A stretch of DNA of 64,000 nucleotides. It comes from an uncultured beta proteobacterium. Its GTDB lineage: Bacteria; Pseudomonadota; Gammaproteobacteria; Burkholderiales; Burkholderiaceae. Under the pieces are notes generated by a model. It was not told the DNA's origin. It searched no databases and worked only from the letters and a program-made list of their open reading frames with translations. The stretch covers positions 47,559 through 111,558 of the forward strand of contig CAIJNI010000086.1 of the NCBI GenBank assembly GCA_903821995.1. The letters run 5' to 3'. The position numbers and the translations under genes are program-made. The stretch's first letter is position 1, and each line of letters begins with the position of its first letter. This document shows, in pieces, positions 48,323 through 57,564 of this stretch.

Positions 48323-48457
48323 GACATGCTAATACTTTACATGTCATCCCATTGACACAAAATCTTTGGGATGGCTCATCAAATCAACATATACGGCGTT
48401 AGTCAAACTTTTTTACGGATTTATGACAAATTCAAGGGTAAATACTTAAAATTTGTC
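48323..48457. promoter_or_regulatory. Cluster of three inverted repeats upstream of small membrane protein A
   Basis: In the 226-bp gap before the small-protein pair: GACATG/CATGTC (48323-48328, 48340-48345), ATCCCA/TGGGAT (48346-48351, 48367-48372) directly adjoining it, and GACAAATT/AATTTGTC (48425-48432, 48450-48457). The first two abut and could be operators or a two-hairpin leader. No classic -35/-10 pair is clear. Confidence 0.4.
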
Positions 48458-48503
48458 CCCTAAAAGCCTCTATTTAAGCGATTTATAGCAACTACTTCAA
48501 GTT

Positions 48504-49670
48504 TTATTCGGATGTGTTTTCTTTGGGAAAGATAAATGCACCTGCAATTGTAACTATGCTAATTATTGCTAAAACCTGCAATAGTAGTTTGAAGCCCCCT
48601 TCGTTATAAAAATAAGAGACCAAACCAACTGATATACCAGCTGAAGTAAATCCTAAAAAATATCTTGCTGCATAAGCCCTTCCCCGCCATTCGTCCGCAG
48701 TATATTTTCCTAACATGGTGTCATTCACAGTTATTTGCCCAAAAATGCAAATAATAATAAAGACGACTATTGCTACTAGCCAATAATCTGTGCTTATAGC
48801 TGCTAAATAGAGTGCGGGAACAATTCCTACTGCTAATGGAATAAACACGTACTTCAGAGGATACTTATCTAGTAAATTACCAATGATGTATTGAGCCAAG
48901 GCGCCAAACAGGTAGACTAAAAAAGTGATTACACCTAAGGTGGCCGTATTTGTTGTAATGTTCAGCAAGCGTTCTTGGAATAATTTTGGTAAAGCTACAG
49001 TGATTCCATTAAATGCTGTAGAGCTAGAAATAACTGTGATGATTAAAGAGGCAACAACCCATAACATGGCATTTTTGGAAATTCTTGCTGTATGAGTTAA
49101 GGATTTTCTCTCTTTTTTATCAATCACACTTGGTATTTGTTTTAAAAATAAGAAGCCTATTGTCAGTGATAGAATTGCTGGCAGAATAAACGCAGTTCGC
49201 CAACCAAAATATTCATTAATTAGTCCTGTTACTAATGCCGAGGATGCAACCCCTACATTTCCCCAAACACCATTAAGACCCATTTCTTTCCCCAATTTTT
49301 CAGCATGGGTAGCGAGCATAGCCGTTCCTACTGGGTGGTAAATAGACCCCATTAAACCTGCAACAAAAAGCATGACACTCAGCTGCAAAGCATTCTGAAC
49401 AGCGGCGGTACCTAGTAACGACAGTCCCATCCCCAAGAAAAAGACTGCCATCATGTTTCTTCGGCTCCACTTGTCACCTAGCCAACCGGTTATCAATGCG
49501 CCTGCCCCAAAAGCAACAAACCCTGGGGTTGCATAAGGAAGTAGTTCCCCATATGTCATGTTAAAAGCCGGCGCCATAACAATCACGGCGGCAACAAAAA
49601 TTAACATGCAATAGTGATCTATGAAGTGGCCAATATTAATATAGGTAATTATTTTTTTTGTTTGATTCAT
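48504..49670 (-). CDS. MFS transporter
   Basis: 388 residues, about 12 membrane segments. GWLGDKWSRRNMMAVFFLGMGLSLLG is the loop 2-3 motif; GLMGSIYHPVGTAMLATHAEKLGKEMGLNGVWGNVGVASSALVTG follows, typical of the fosmidomycin-resistance-like (Fsr) branch. Substrate unknown. It stands alone with 57 bp to the thioesterase gene upstream on the same strand. Confidence 0.85.
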   Translation of the reverse strand: MNQTKKIITYINIGHFIDHYCMLIFVAAVIVMAPAFNMTYGELLPYATPGFVAFGAGALITGWLGDKWSRRNMMAVFFLGMGLSLLGTAAVQNALQLSVMLFVAGLMGSIYHPVGTAMLATHAEKLGKEMGLNGVWGNVGVASSALVTGLINEYFGWRTAFILPAILSLTIGFLFLKQIPSVIDKKERKSLTHTARISKNAMLWVVASLIITVISSSTAFNGITVALPKLFQERLLNITTNTATLGVITFLVYLFGALAQYIIGNLLDKYPLKYVFIPLAVGIVPALYLAAISTDYWLVAIVVFIIICIFGQITVNDTMLGKYTADEWRGRAYAARYFLGFTSAGISVGLVSYFYNEGGFKLLLQVLAIISIVTIAGAFIFPKENTSE

Positions 49671-49727
49671 TAACCACTTCCAAAAAGGCCTACTATTTTG
49701 TTTAATAAAACTAGCTCTATGTTATGT

Positions 49728-50276
49728 CTATCCCGGAACGTAATCAAATATGAAACATGTTACAGAGCAGTGCGCATAAAGCTTTCCATCAACTCCCATT
49801 AACCGACCTTCAGCCGTGGCCATTCTAGAGCCCATATGTATGATCTTTCCCTCCGCCCTCACCAACTCCACTTTTGTTGTTATAGGCCTTACAAAATTTA
49901 CTTTCAACTCAGCTGTTGTATATACTTTACCAACAGGTAATAGCGAATGAACAGCGCAGCTTGCACACGAATCTAATAATGTTGATATCCAGCCACCGTG
50001 AACGGTCCCTATAGGGTTATAGTGATCGAGTTTGGGGGTTCCTTGAAAAACGGCGCGCCCCTCCTGAGCTTCTATCAAAATAAAATCAAATGTTTTACCT
50101 ATTGGACCAAACGATAGCTTGCCATCAAGACATTCTTTTAAAAAATCAATCCCTCTTAAAGAGGAAACTGTTTTTAAAGGACTTACTCCAGCTAAGAGTG
50201 CTTTTGATCTTATCTGTACCTCTTCCTCTTTCCAAATCGTAAGTCGGTCTTTAACAGCATTTTCTAGATTGTTCAT
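49728..50276 (-). CDS. PaaI-family hotdog thioesterase
   Basis: 182 residues. The hotdog core is LDHYNPIGTVHGGWISTLLDSCASCAVHSLL, with the HGG-x(4-5)-D catalytic layout of PaaI enzymes, followed by ELKVNFVRPITTKVELVRAEGKIIHMGSRMATAEGRLMG. It probably hydrolyses acyl-CoA. The ~50 residues before the core are an extension of unknown role. Confidence 0.85.
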   Translation of the reverse strand: MNNLENAVKDRLTIWKEEEVQIRSKALLAGVSPLKTVSSLRGIDFLKECLDGKLSFGPIGKTFDFILIEAQEGRAVFQGTPKLDHYNPIGTVHGGWISTLLDSCASCAVHSLLPVGKVYTTAELKVNFVRPITTKVELVRAEGKIIHMGSRMATAEGRLMGVDGKLYAHCSVTCFIFDYVPG

Positions 50277-50418
50277 TGGACTTTAATAATAAGGATAAAA
50301 AAATTATTGTATAGGTTTCTTTTGAGACACTGATTCTTACTTGTTCATTAATTTTTCGCTAAATTTCTACTGCTACACACCACAATACGTCATTAAAGAC
50401 CCTTCATGTATAAAAAGT

Positions 50419-51165
50419 CTAAACGCTTGCTAATACCATTCCCCAGTGTGGATCTGCCTTTTGAACTAAGTTAATATTTTCATCTTTATATGCTCGTAAA
50501 GCGCTGCATGTTGTGCTGAGTATGTTCAAAAGCACCGGCTTTCCAAACTCTTTTTCCAAAATGGGGACTGCGTGGATAGCAAACCATAAACCTCCTGGCA
50601 TGAGAAGAGCTTGGGCATCAGGCGCTTCACTAAGAACTTCTCTTCCCAATGCTAGAGCTAACTCATGATCAGCCAACGCGCTTGCCGCTTTATTTTGAGA
50701 TAGTGAGCGTCCACGAGATTTGCACGCTAAAACCTCTATTCCCGCGTGAGCTAAATAAGCAATTAGTCCCGTATTGACTGCATCTGACCAACGAGAAGCA
50801 ATTGCGATTTTATTAATCCCTAAATGTTTTAATGTCGCAATATGCGCCTCAGCGTCTGTGTCGCATTCTATTCCGGTCCTTACTTTAGCTTCTTCCATTA
50901 AAGCTAGCATCCTCTTTCTACCTAATGCTGCTGCAACTGGAACGCCGCTTAAAGAAATTCTATCTACAGGCTTCTTAGATAAGAGCTCAAGTGCAGAGTA
51001 AAACGCAGGCATTTGAGATTCAACAGATTCAAGTGTATATTCTGCCAAATCGAGTCCTGTCGTTACAAGAAGCATGCCCTCAGGAGCTACTCGATAAAAC
51101 TGATAAGCATCTAAATCAGTATAACGATGGGGAATAATGTACCCCAATTGCAACCAAGGAGCCAC
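50419..51165 (-). CDS. Arylmalonate decarboxylase / Asp-Glu racemase-like protein lacking catalytic cysteines
   Basis: 248 residues from GTG 51165, where GGAG lies 8 nt upstream and the receptor stop lies between them; an ATG at 51213 would overlap the receptor by 43 nt. LGYIIPHRYTDLDAYQFYRVAPEGMLLVTTGL, HLGINKIAIASRWSDAVNTGLIAYLAHAGIEV and FGKPVLLNILSTTCSALRAY follow the maleate isomerase/AMDase layout. The two positions that hold catalytic Cys in relatives read SLSGVPVAAALG and MPGGLWFA, so the usual acid-base pair is missing. A Cys-less lyase or binding role is possible. Coupled to the Bug receptor upstream. Confidence 0.75.
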   Translation of the reverse strand: MAPWLQLGYIIPHRYTDLDAYQFYRVAPEGMLLVTTGLDLAEYTLESVESQMPAFYSALELLSKKPVDRISLSGVPVAAALGRKRMLALMEEAKVRTGIECDTDAEAHIATLKHLGINKIAIASRWSDAVNTGLIAYLAHAGIEVLACKSRGRSLSQNKAASALADHELALALGREVLSEAPDAQALLMPGGLWFAIHAVPILEKEFGKPVLLNILSTTCSALRAYKDENINLVQKADPHWGMVLASV

Positions 51166-51170
51166 TGGAA

Positions 51171-52145
51171 TTACTCCGCCTTCAATCCCGCACTCTTTAT
51201 GACCTTCGACCATTTAATTATCTCCTTTGCAATATAGTTGTTCAAAGCCTCTGGTGTTGTTCCAATGGGCTCAATGCCATTTGTATTTAACATCTCTTTA
51301 AAGGTGGGGTCCTTTAAAGTCTGCAATAACTCTTTATTAATACGCATAATGATTTCACGCGAGGTATTCGGTGGCGCAAGTACACCATACCAAACGGTTG
51401 ATTCGTATCCAATGACGCCCGCTTCAGCAATCGTTGGGACATTAGGTAAGCCGGGTAGTCGCTTACTTCCTGTTACTGCTAGCGGTCGCAAACGCCCAGA
51501 CAAAATATGCTGCATAGAACTTACAGGCGGAGTAAACAACACCTTTACATGGCCGGCGAGGACATCTGCCATTGCTGGGCCACCGCCTTTATAAGGAATA
51601 TGTGTCATGGAGATGCCAGTCATGCTAATGAGCAGCTCTGCAGCCATATGCGCTCCGCTGCCACTACCTGATGTTGCATAGGCTAGTTTCCCATTTTCAG
51701 ATTTAGCCATAGCCAAGAACTCTTTTAGCGTGTTAACAGGCAATGAAGGATTAACTACCAAGACATAGGGTGCTTCTGCAATTAAAGAAATTGGTAAGAA
51801 ATCTTTAATGGGGTCGTAAGGAATTTTTTCATATAAGCTGCCATTAACCGCCAATTGTGGAGTAAGCGCTAAAAGCAGGGTATATCCATCTGCTGGAGCT
51901 CTGGCAACATATTCCATTCCAATACTTCCTCCGGCACCTCCACGATTATCAACAATCACCGGTTGACCTAATCGCGTTGCTAGCTGTAGCGCAAGGGGTC
52001 TAGCAATTGAGTCTGTTCCACCTGCTGCTGGATATGGCACAACGAGTCTAATGGGTTTATTAGGATAAGCATCTACTGCATATACAAATGACATAATTGA
52101 TGTTGCTGCTAGCAAACAGATAAAACGATAAATAGCTTTAAACAT
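51171..52145 (-). CDS. Bug-family (TctC) periplasmic receptor 4
   Basis: 324 residues. Signal IYRFICLLAATSIMSFVYAVDA, then YPNKPIRLVVPYPAAGGTDSIARPLA and DNRGGAGGSIGMEYVARAPADGYTLL. Directly precedes the AMDase-like gene, whose ribosome site is embedded at its end, so its ligand may be a malonate-type acid or similar (inference from context). Confidence 0.92.
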   Translation of the reverse strand: MFKAIYRFICLLAATSIMSFVYAVDAYPNKPIRLVVPYPAAGGTDSIARPLALQLATRLGQPVIVDNRGGAGGSIGMEYVARAPADGYTLLLALTPQLAVNGSLYEKIPYDPIKDFLPISLIAEAPYVLVVNPSLPVNTLKEFLAMAKSENGKLAYATSGSGSGAHMAAELLISMTGISMTHIPYKGGGPAMADVLAGHVKVLFTPPVSSMQHILSGRLRPLAVTGSKRLPGLPNVPTIAEAGVIGYESTVWYGVLAPPNTSREIIMRINKELLQTLKDPTFKEMLNTNGIEPIGTTPEALNNYIAKEIIKWSKVIKSAGLKAE

Positions 52146-52265
52146 AACTTCCTGTAGTAATTTTATTTTTTAACTCTACAACATATCCACATCATATCTT
52201 CTCGAAGCAAGTGTGGGCAACAACTCCTTTTATTCTTTTTTACCTAAAAATTTGTGGATTTGAAA

Positions 52266-53096
52266 TCACACCCCAGCTCCCGATCCTGATTGACTATTAA
52301 TTGGAAGAACGGCAGTAGCTGAGAGATTGAAATATGGTCCCACCCAAACAAATCCTGGATTAATAGAGCCAGTTACTTGCCCATTACATAGTCCAGTAAT
52401 ACATGTTTGCATAGGAAATTCCACAACTGCCACTACGCTATTCCAAGGTTCACCCCAACCAGTTCGCATCACATGTTTATCTAGGTATAAAAAACTATAC
52501 TGAAGAGTAAATCCCCAATTAAATGCTTTTGGTTGATTTTGATCCGTTGAAATTTGATAGCCTAAAACTCCAGTTATAGCTGCTGGTTTGAGCAGCTTCA
52601 TAGACGGGGGTAGGTCTCCAAAGCCTTTGGCATAAAAAACTGTTGGTGTATAGCTTGTGTAGCTAGGATTGCCAACGCCTCCAGTTCCTCCAATTTGCCC
52701 CGTTAATCCTAAAGTAATTGCATATTCATGAACATCATTAATAGTGATTTCTTTTTTTACGGCATAGTAGAGGTTATCAAATCCAACTGCTTGTGGATCA
52801 AGATTGCTATTTGGACTCATGTACAAACCATCTACAGCAATACCAAAACCATCGGCAAGCTCAATGCCGCCACCAATCCTCAAGATATTTCCTGATGTGG
52901 TATTAGTATTGTTAAATCCAACATTAGAAATTCTTCCGACAACCGTATGAGCCTCATCAGCCGCATAGGGATCTTCAACACTAATAGTAGGTGGAAAATA
53001 ACGATCACCTGCAATGCCATGAGCAAAGCAACTATTTGAGAAATAAACTAGACCTAAAATCTGGCATAGTTTGAAGGTAATTTTTTTAATAGTCAC
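52266..53096 (-). CDS. Secreted, probably outer-membrane beta-barrel protein
   Basis: 276 residues from GTG 53096. Signal peptide KKITFKLCQILGLVYFSNSCFA, mature start HGIAGDRYFPPTISVEDPYAADEAHTVVGRIS. Alternating Gly/aromatic strands throughout (GGGIELADGFGIAVDGLYM, WGFTLQYSFLYL) and no membrane helix. Barrel and function are inferred. Two cysteines near the C-terminus (TCITGLC) may pair. Ends without the usual terminal Phe. Confidence 0.65.
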   Translation of the reverse strand: MTIKKITFKLCQILGLVYFSNSCFAHGIAGDRYFPPTISVEDPYAADEAHTVVGRISNVGFNNTNTTSGNILRIGGGIELADGFGIAVDGLYMSPNSNLDPQAVGFDNLYYAVKKEITINDVHEYAITLGLTGQIGGTGGVGNPSYTSYTPTVFYAKGFGDLPPSMKLLKPAAITGVLGYQISTDQNQPKAFNWGFTLQYSFLYLDKHVMRTGWGEPWNSVVAVVEFPMQTCITGLCNGQVTGSINPGFVWVGPYFNLSATAVLPINSQSGSGAGV

Positions 53097-53140
53097 TTAT
53101 TTCGTTCAATCTTGTAAATATATTCAATATCTTGTTTAGC

Positions 53141-53869
53141 TTACCGGCTATAGAGCTTTTCAATATCCTGTAGACTCAGCCAACGCCATTGACCTTCTAA
53201 CAAATCTGCTGGCATCTGATAATTTCCAATAGCACTGCGATGAAGTTCTATGACATGATTGCCCACTGCAGCTAGCATCCTTTTAACTTGGTGATATCGT
53301 CCTTCAACAATAGTCATTACGATTTGATGCTCAGCCTCTTGAGAACATTGAGTGGCAAAGCAAGGTTTAGGATCATCATCCAAAATTACACCATTGAGTA
53401 ACTGTTCAATCTGTGCTGATGTAATTAGCTCCGCTGTTTGGATTTTATAGACTTTACCTATATTTTTTTTCGGGGTAGTCATTTGATGAATAAACTGCCC
53501 ATCATCTGACATTAGGAGTAACCCCGTAGTGTCTTGATCAAGTCTACCCACACACTGAATTTCTCTTTCTACGAGAGGGGGTGGTAATAATGTAAACACA
53601 CTTGGATGATGCTTTGTTTTGTGTGAACATTCATAGTGCATTGGTTTATGAAATGTAACATACGCTTTTTCTTGATATGCCCACTCGACTCCCTCGACCT
53701 CTAATATTAAGTCTTCAAGTGCAATCAATAGTTCAGGGTTATCTATTAGGGCTCCATTCACCTTCACACGCTCAGCAAACACTAAATTACTACAGTGTCT
53801 TCTAGTTCCAAAGCCCTGGCTGAATAGAATTTTATCTAGTGGGAGAGGCTTGATTTTTTTGACAGACAT
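53141..53869 (-). CDS. rsuA: 16S rRNA pseudouridine synthase, RsuA family
   Basis: 242 residues. S4-like RNA-binding domain (about 8-60: LDKILFSQGFGTRRHCSNLVFAERVKVNG), then the catalytic Asp in GRLDQDTTGLLLMSDDGQFIHQ and the motif EGRYHQVKRMLAAVGNHV. RsuA modifies U516 of 16S rRNA; other RsuA/RluF-type enzymes are close, so the exact site is likely but not certain. Confidence 0.88.
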   Translation of the reverse strand: MSVKKIKPLPLDKILFSQGFGTRRHCSNLVFAERVKVNGALIDNPELLIALEDLILEVEGVEWAYQEKAYVTFHKPMHYECSHKTKHHPSVFTLLPPPLVEREIQCVGRLDQDTTGLLLMSDDGQFIHQMTTPKKNIGKVYKIQTAELITSAQIEQLLNGVILDDDPKPCFATQCSQEAEHQIVMTIVEGRYHQVKRMLAAVGNHVIELHRSAIGNYQMPADLLEGQWRWLSLQDIEKLYSR

Positions 53870-54025
53870 AAAAGAATGAATAAATTATTTTGTAATTATC
53901 TAATTTATGATTATCGCTTAAAGAAGTTTATAAATTTTTTATTAGTTTATTTTGATTTGGTTTACTTACATTTATTTAGCTACAATTTGCTTATCACGTT
54001 GAATTAAACAGGATTAAGATATTTC

Positions 54026-54520
54026 ATGAAAAATCTACTGGTCAGTTGTCTTTTGTTCTTCACGCATCTATGCTTTGGTGGAGTAACTTTGGGAGAAAAA
54101 GCTCCTGAAATAGGCGGAAAACTTCTAGATAAAAGTTTATTTTCCACAAAAGATTATGTTGGAAAAGTAATACTGATTAACTTTTGGGCTAGTTGGTGCG
54201 AGCCTTGTAAAGAAGAAATGCCCCTAATCGAAAAATTTTATAATGCACATAAAAAGGATGGTTTTGAGGTTTTAACCATTAGTCTTGACATTGAAAAAGA
54301 TCTGCCTCAAGCCAAATTTATATTGAAAAATTTTTCCTTTTTATCCTCTTATAAATCTGATATTGACTATTCAAAATATGGTCGTATTTGGAGAATTCCA
54401 TCTACTTTTGTGATTGACAGAAAAGGGGTGCTCATAAAAAATGGTTTAACTGGTAACCCAAAAGTAGATGAGGAAGTACTTCAAAATATAGTACTTCCTG
54501 CAATTTTAAAAATTAATTAA
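54026..54520 (+). CDS. TlpA-type periplasmic thiol:disulfide oxidoreductase
   Basis: 164 residues. Signal peptide KNLLVSCLLFFTHLCFG, thioredoxin-fold with active site NFWASWCEPCKEEMPLIE (C-x-x-C at about 62-65) and cis-Pro in WRIPSTFVIDRKG. It reduces periplasmic disulfides, often of metal or cytochrome proteins. It ends 8 bp inside the convergent CASCGC protein gene. Confidence 0.9.
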   Translation: MKNLLVSCLLFFTHLCFGGVTLGEKAPEIGGKLLDKSLFSTKDYVGKVILINFWASWCEPCKEEMPLIEKFYNAHKKDGFEVLTISLDIEKDLPQAKFILKNFSFLSSYKSDIDYSKYGRIWRIPSTFVIDRKGVLIKNGLTGNPKVDEEVLQNIVLPAILKIN

Positions 54521-55511
54521 AACTAAATCTAGCGCCAACAGAAAAAATGTACTGCGGTATTAACTGAATGCCATTTACATTTTGATAAATTGGAATTTGT
54601 ATATTTGAATAAATTGTGGTTTTTTGCCCCACAGGAAATATAGCTCCTGGCGTTAAATAAATTAATGTGCCACCTGTTGCGTAGCTATCCGCCGCATCTC
54701 CTGAATCGGCTTTAACAACACGAGAATTAATCTGCAGTGTAGGCATGATCCAATCATAATTTTCATACCTCACACCAACATTAAGGTTTAAGCTATTTCC
54801 TGGTTTATAGGAACCAGCAGCCATTGTTGATAAGTTTAAAGCTGTCTGGTAAAGCACTTGGCCGAAATACCCCCAGTTATCGTTCCAGTTATTATGATAG
54901 TAAGCACCTAAGATTAAATCGGTCGTTCCAGTCCCAATTTGTAGTCCTGGGTCAACAACCGAAACCCCATCATTTGCGAGTTGGTTTGTTTTACCAGTTG
55001 GCAATTTAAATCCAAGTTGTACCCCAAAATTCTTTTGCTCTAAAAGTCCGTAGTACCGACCTATTATTCTTATATCACCCATTCCAGTTGCTTGGGAGTC
55101 ATATGATGTTGTTGGTCCTGCACTATAACCATCCAGAGAATCTGTTCCTAAAGTACTATGGCTGCGGTTTATATAGGGGACTACCAAACTAACGCCCCAA
55201 CTCTCACCATCGTTGTAATCAAGTGTTGAGGTTAAGGTTTGTGTTTTGGTGAATTTTTCAACTTCTGCCGATGAGTTGGTTTGCGTATTCATTGTATTTA
55301 AGGCTGCCCGCGGTGAAATCTTTCCTGTGCCAGACCATAATTGGTTTTGATTCAAATAATCGTATCTTTCATCAAGACTCCATCCCGCTTGAGTCGACAA
55401 TCCTTGCGTGCCCCAATCTGAATTTAAACTGCAACCGCAACTAGCACAAGCCATTGTTCTAAAGCTCATCACTAATGCCCATAGCATTAGTGCTATTTTT
55501 AATCTTCTCAT
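54513..55511 (-). CDS. Secreted outer-membrane protein with CASCGC mature start
   Basis: 332 residues from ATG 55511 with GAGAG just upstream; a longer frame is not needed. Signal peptide RRLKIALMLWALVMSF followed by TMACASCGCSLNSDWGTQG, a Cys-rich first stretch seen in a family found beside TlpA and DUF2946 genes. The rest is Gly/aromatic beta strand (SWGVSLVVPYINRSHSTLG, KNFGVQLGFKLPTGKTNQ) ending in FSVGARFSFN, with terminal aromatic as in outer-membrane barrels. Role unknown; a metal function is suggested by context. Confidence 0.78.
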   Translation of the reverse strand: MRRLKIALMLWALVMSFRTMACASCGCSLNSDWGTQGLSTQAGWSLDERYDYLNQNQLWSGTGKISPRAALNTMNTQTNSSAEVEKFTKTQTLTSTLDYNDGESWGVSLVVPYINRSHSTLGTDSLDGYSAGPTTSYDSQATGMGDIRIIGRYYGLLEQKNFGVQLGFKLPTGKTNQLANDGVSVVDPGLQIGTGTTDLILGAYYHNNWNDNWGYFGQVLYQTALNLSTMAAGSYKPGNSLNLNVGVRYENYDWIMPTLQINSRVVKADSGDAADSYATGGTLIYLTPGAIFPVGQKTTIYSNIQIPIYQNVNGIQLIPQYIFSVGARFSFN

Positions 55512-55577
55512 TTCGCTCTCACTTTTATATATATCGGTAAATATCAATGATTCACACGATAAAATTTTTTTTACATC

Positions 55578-55952
55578 TTAAGCTTGAGAGATTTTAGGTG
55601 GGCCTCTAGATGGTTTTTTTAACCAACTAAAAATGTGTTTTGGCGATTGATAAATCGGTATTGGAAGAAAAATACTTATTTGAGATTGGGAAAAATCCAA
55701 TGTTGCAGGAAGCGATAAGATGTATACAGCATTTGTTAAACAATAAGGACAGTGCTGGTTTTTAAAATTAGATGGCTCTTTACCTCCGGCATCTAACTCG
55801 ACCATCTTTATTCCCATAACCGTACAAACCTCTGTAGTTATAGTTTTATTACTATTTACATTGGCTTGACTCATTAATGGCGCTAAAGAGCCAAATGCTA
55901 TCGCAAAAATAGCAAGCCAATGTACTACCTTCTTTTTGGACCAATTAAACAT
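55578..55952 (-). CDS. DUF2946 family protein
   Basis: 124 residues. N-terminal signal or anchor VVHWLAIFAIAFGSLAPLMSQA, then CTVMGIKMVEL, HCPYCLTNA and C-terminal PSRGPPKISQA: all three are the DUF2946 hallmarks. DUF2946 genes cluster with copper genes and TonB receptors; the HCPYC motif may bind a metal. Encoded 66 bp upstream of the CASCGC protein on the same strand. Confidence 0.85.
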   Translation of the reverse strand: MFNWSKKKVVHWLAIFAIAFGSLAPLMSQANVNSNKTITTEVCTVMGIKMVELDAGGKEPSNFKNQHCPYCLTNAVYILSLPATLDFSQSQISIFLPIPIYQSPKHIFSWLKKPSRGPPKISQA

Positions 55953-56011
55953 ATTTTTTATTTTAACTTATTACCATTAATGGCTAATCCATGCCTAATT
56001 TCAGTACTCTT

Positions 56012-56329
56012 TTATTCTTCTTTCAAGTACTTATTTTTGCTTACTCGCAGTATTGTGCGATAAGATCTTTCTCTGAAATAAATCTGCAATTTTTCCTGAT
56101 GTTTTTTTCTGTGTACAAACGCAATACCCATCAGCGCAACTCCGATGACTAACCCAACATGACCAACAACATCTCCCAAATAGGGTTTTAATTTAAACCC
56201 TATGAATGCGGGTATCGCAAATAATATGGCTAAAAATAATACGTCAAGAATAGCGATTAAAGACTCATACGCTGCATAAATTCCAATAAATACGGCTTCG
56301 CGAATTATTTTTTTTGATTTTGAATTCAT
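56012..56329 (-). CDS. Small membrane protein of unknown function
   Basis: 105 residues, two membrane segments (LIAILDVLFLAILFAIPAFIGF and VGHVGLVIGVALMGIAFV) and a basic C-terminal tail (HRKKHQEKLQIYFRERSYRTILRVSKNKYLK). It lies 38 bp after the MFS gene on the same strand. Family not recognised. Confidence 0.65.
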   Translation of the reverse strand: MNSKSKKIIREAVFIGIYAAYESLIAILDVLFLAILFAIPAFIGFKLKPYLGDVVGHVGLVIGVALMGIAFVHRKKHQEKLQIYFRERSYRTILRVSKNKYLKEE

Positions 56330-56367
56330 ATTTTGTTGGTATTGTTCATTTCTTATAACCCTAACTT

Positions 56368-57564
56368 TTATTCAATTTTAGTTTGTGGTTGACTTAACCC
56401 TGCTGGACTAATCCAAATTGCCATTAAAAGAAATGCTGTAATTGCACAAGCTCCAGAAAATAAAAATGCGTACAGTGGGGCAATCGATTCATATATCCAT
56501 CCAAAAATAAAGGACGCGGGTAATAGCATTATTCCAGTGATTAAATTAAACCAACCAAATGCCGTACCTAGCAACCCTTTTGGTGCCAAATCTGCTACCA
56601 ATGCTTTTTCTACGCCCTCCGTCGCAGCCTTAAATAATCCATAAATACAAAATAGTCCAAATATTTGATTGACCGAAATTCCTGGCACTCCCATAGCAAT
56701 GTAAAAAAAGGCAAACGCAACCCACGCGCATAATATAAATCGCTTGCGTCCATAGGTGTCCGACAATGCCGATAAGGGAGTTCCAAAAACTGTAGTAATC
56801 AAAGATATTACCGCCCATAATAAAGGAATATGTTCTAGAGGAACGCCCGCCTCTCTTGCACGTAATAACAGAAACATATCGGAAGAGTTTCCCAATGCAA
56901 ATATTCCTGCCACTACAAGATATCTTTTAAATTGACTTGGCATTCCCTCTAAAGACCATTTAAATTTGGATTCCTTAGACTCTATTTGCTGCTTTGGTTC
57001 TCTTATGGATAAGGCCAAACAAACTGTGATAACACTAGGAATGATTGTCCATATGAAAATTTCTTTTATCGGGACTCCTAGCGATAGAAATAATGCAGCC
57101 AATAATGGTCCAACAATAGCCCCCGCATTATCCATCGAGCGATGTAGGCCAAATGCAATCCCCCTTTGATTTTCACTTATACTTTGCGCTAACAAGGCAT
57201 CTCGTGGAGAACTTCTCAGGCCTTTAGCTAGCCTATCTGTAAACCGAATGGTTACAACCCAGAGCCAGGAATTAGCTATTGCCAACAAAGGTCTACCAAT
57301 GCCCCCAATTACATAACCTAAAACAATCCAAGGCTTTGTTTTGTTGGTTTTATCAACAATCACACCTGATACTAATTTAAAAATACTCGAGGCTGCTTCT
57401 GCAATACCTTCAATAACTCCCAAAGCTCTTGGGCCAACCATCATTACGGATGATAGATAAAGGGGCATTAGTGGATACAACATTTCGCTCGCAGAATCAT
57501 TCATTAAACTAATTAGGCCAATAAGCCACACAGTTCGGGGGAGAGCAATAATTGTCTTAAACAT
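56368..57564 (-). CDS. MFS transporter
   Basis: 398 residues, 12 membrane segments. VWLIGLISLMNDSASEMLYPLMPLYL and GVIEGIAEAASSIFKLVSGVIVDKTNKTKPWIVLGYVIGGIGRPLLA are the hallmark of a branch seen beside metal and stress genes; RFTDRLAKGLRSSPRDALLA is also conserved. Substrate unknown. Probably co-transcribed with the small membrane protein and perhaps DUF2946/CASCGC downstream. Confidence 0.88.
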   Translation of the reverse strand: MFKTIIALPRTVWLIGLISLMNDSASEMLYPLMPLYLSSVMMVGPRALGVIEGIAEAASSIFKLVSGVIVDKTNKTKPWIVLGYVIGGIGRPLLAIANSWLWVVTIRFTDRLAKGLRSSPRDALLAQSISENQRGIAFGLHRSMDNAGAIVGPLLAALFLSLGVPIKEIFIWTIIPSVITVCLALSIREPKQQIESKESKFKWSLEGMPSQFKRYLVVAGIFALGNSSDMFLLLRAREAGVPLEHIPLLWAVISLITTVFGTPLSALSDTYGRKRFILCAWVAFAFFYIAMGVPGISVNQIFGLFCIYGLFKAATEGVEKALVADLAPKGLLGTAFGWFNLITGIMLLPASFIFGWIYESIAPLYAFLFSGACAITAFLLMAIWISPAGLSQPQTKIE

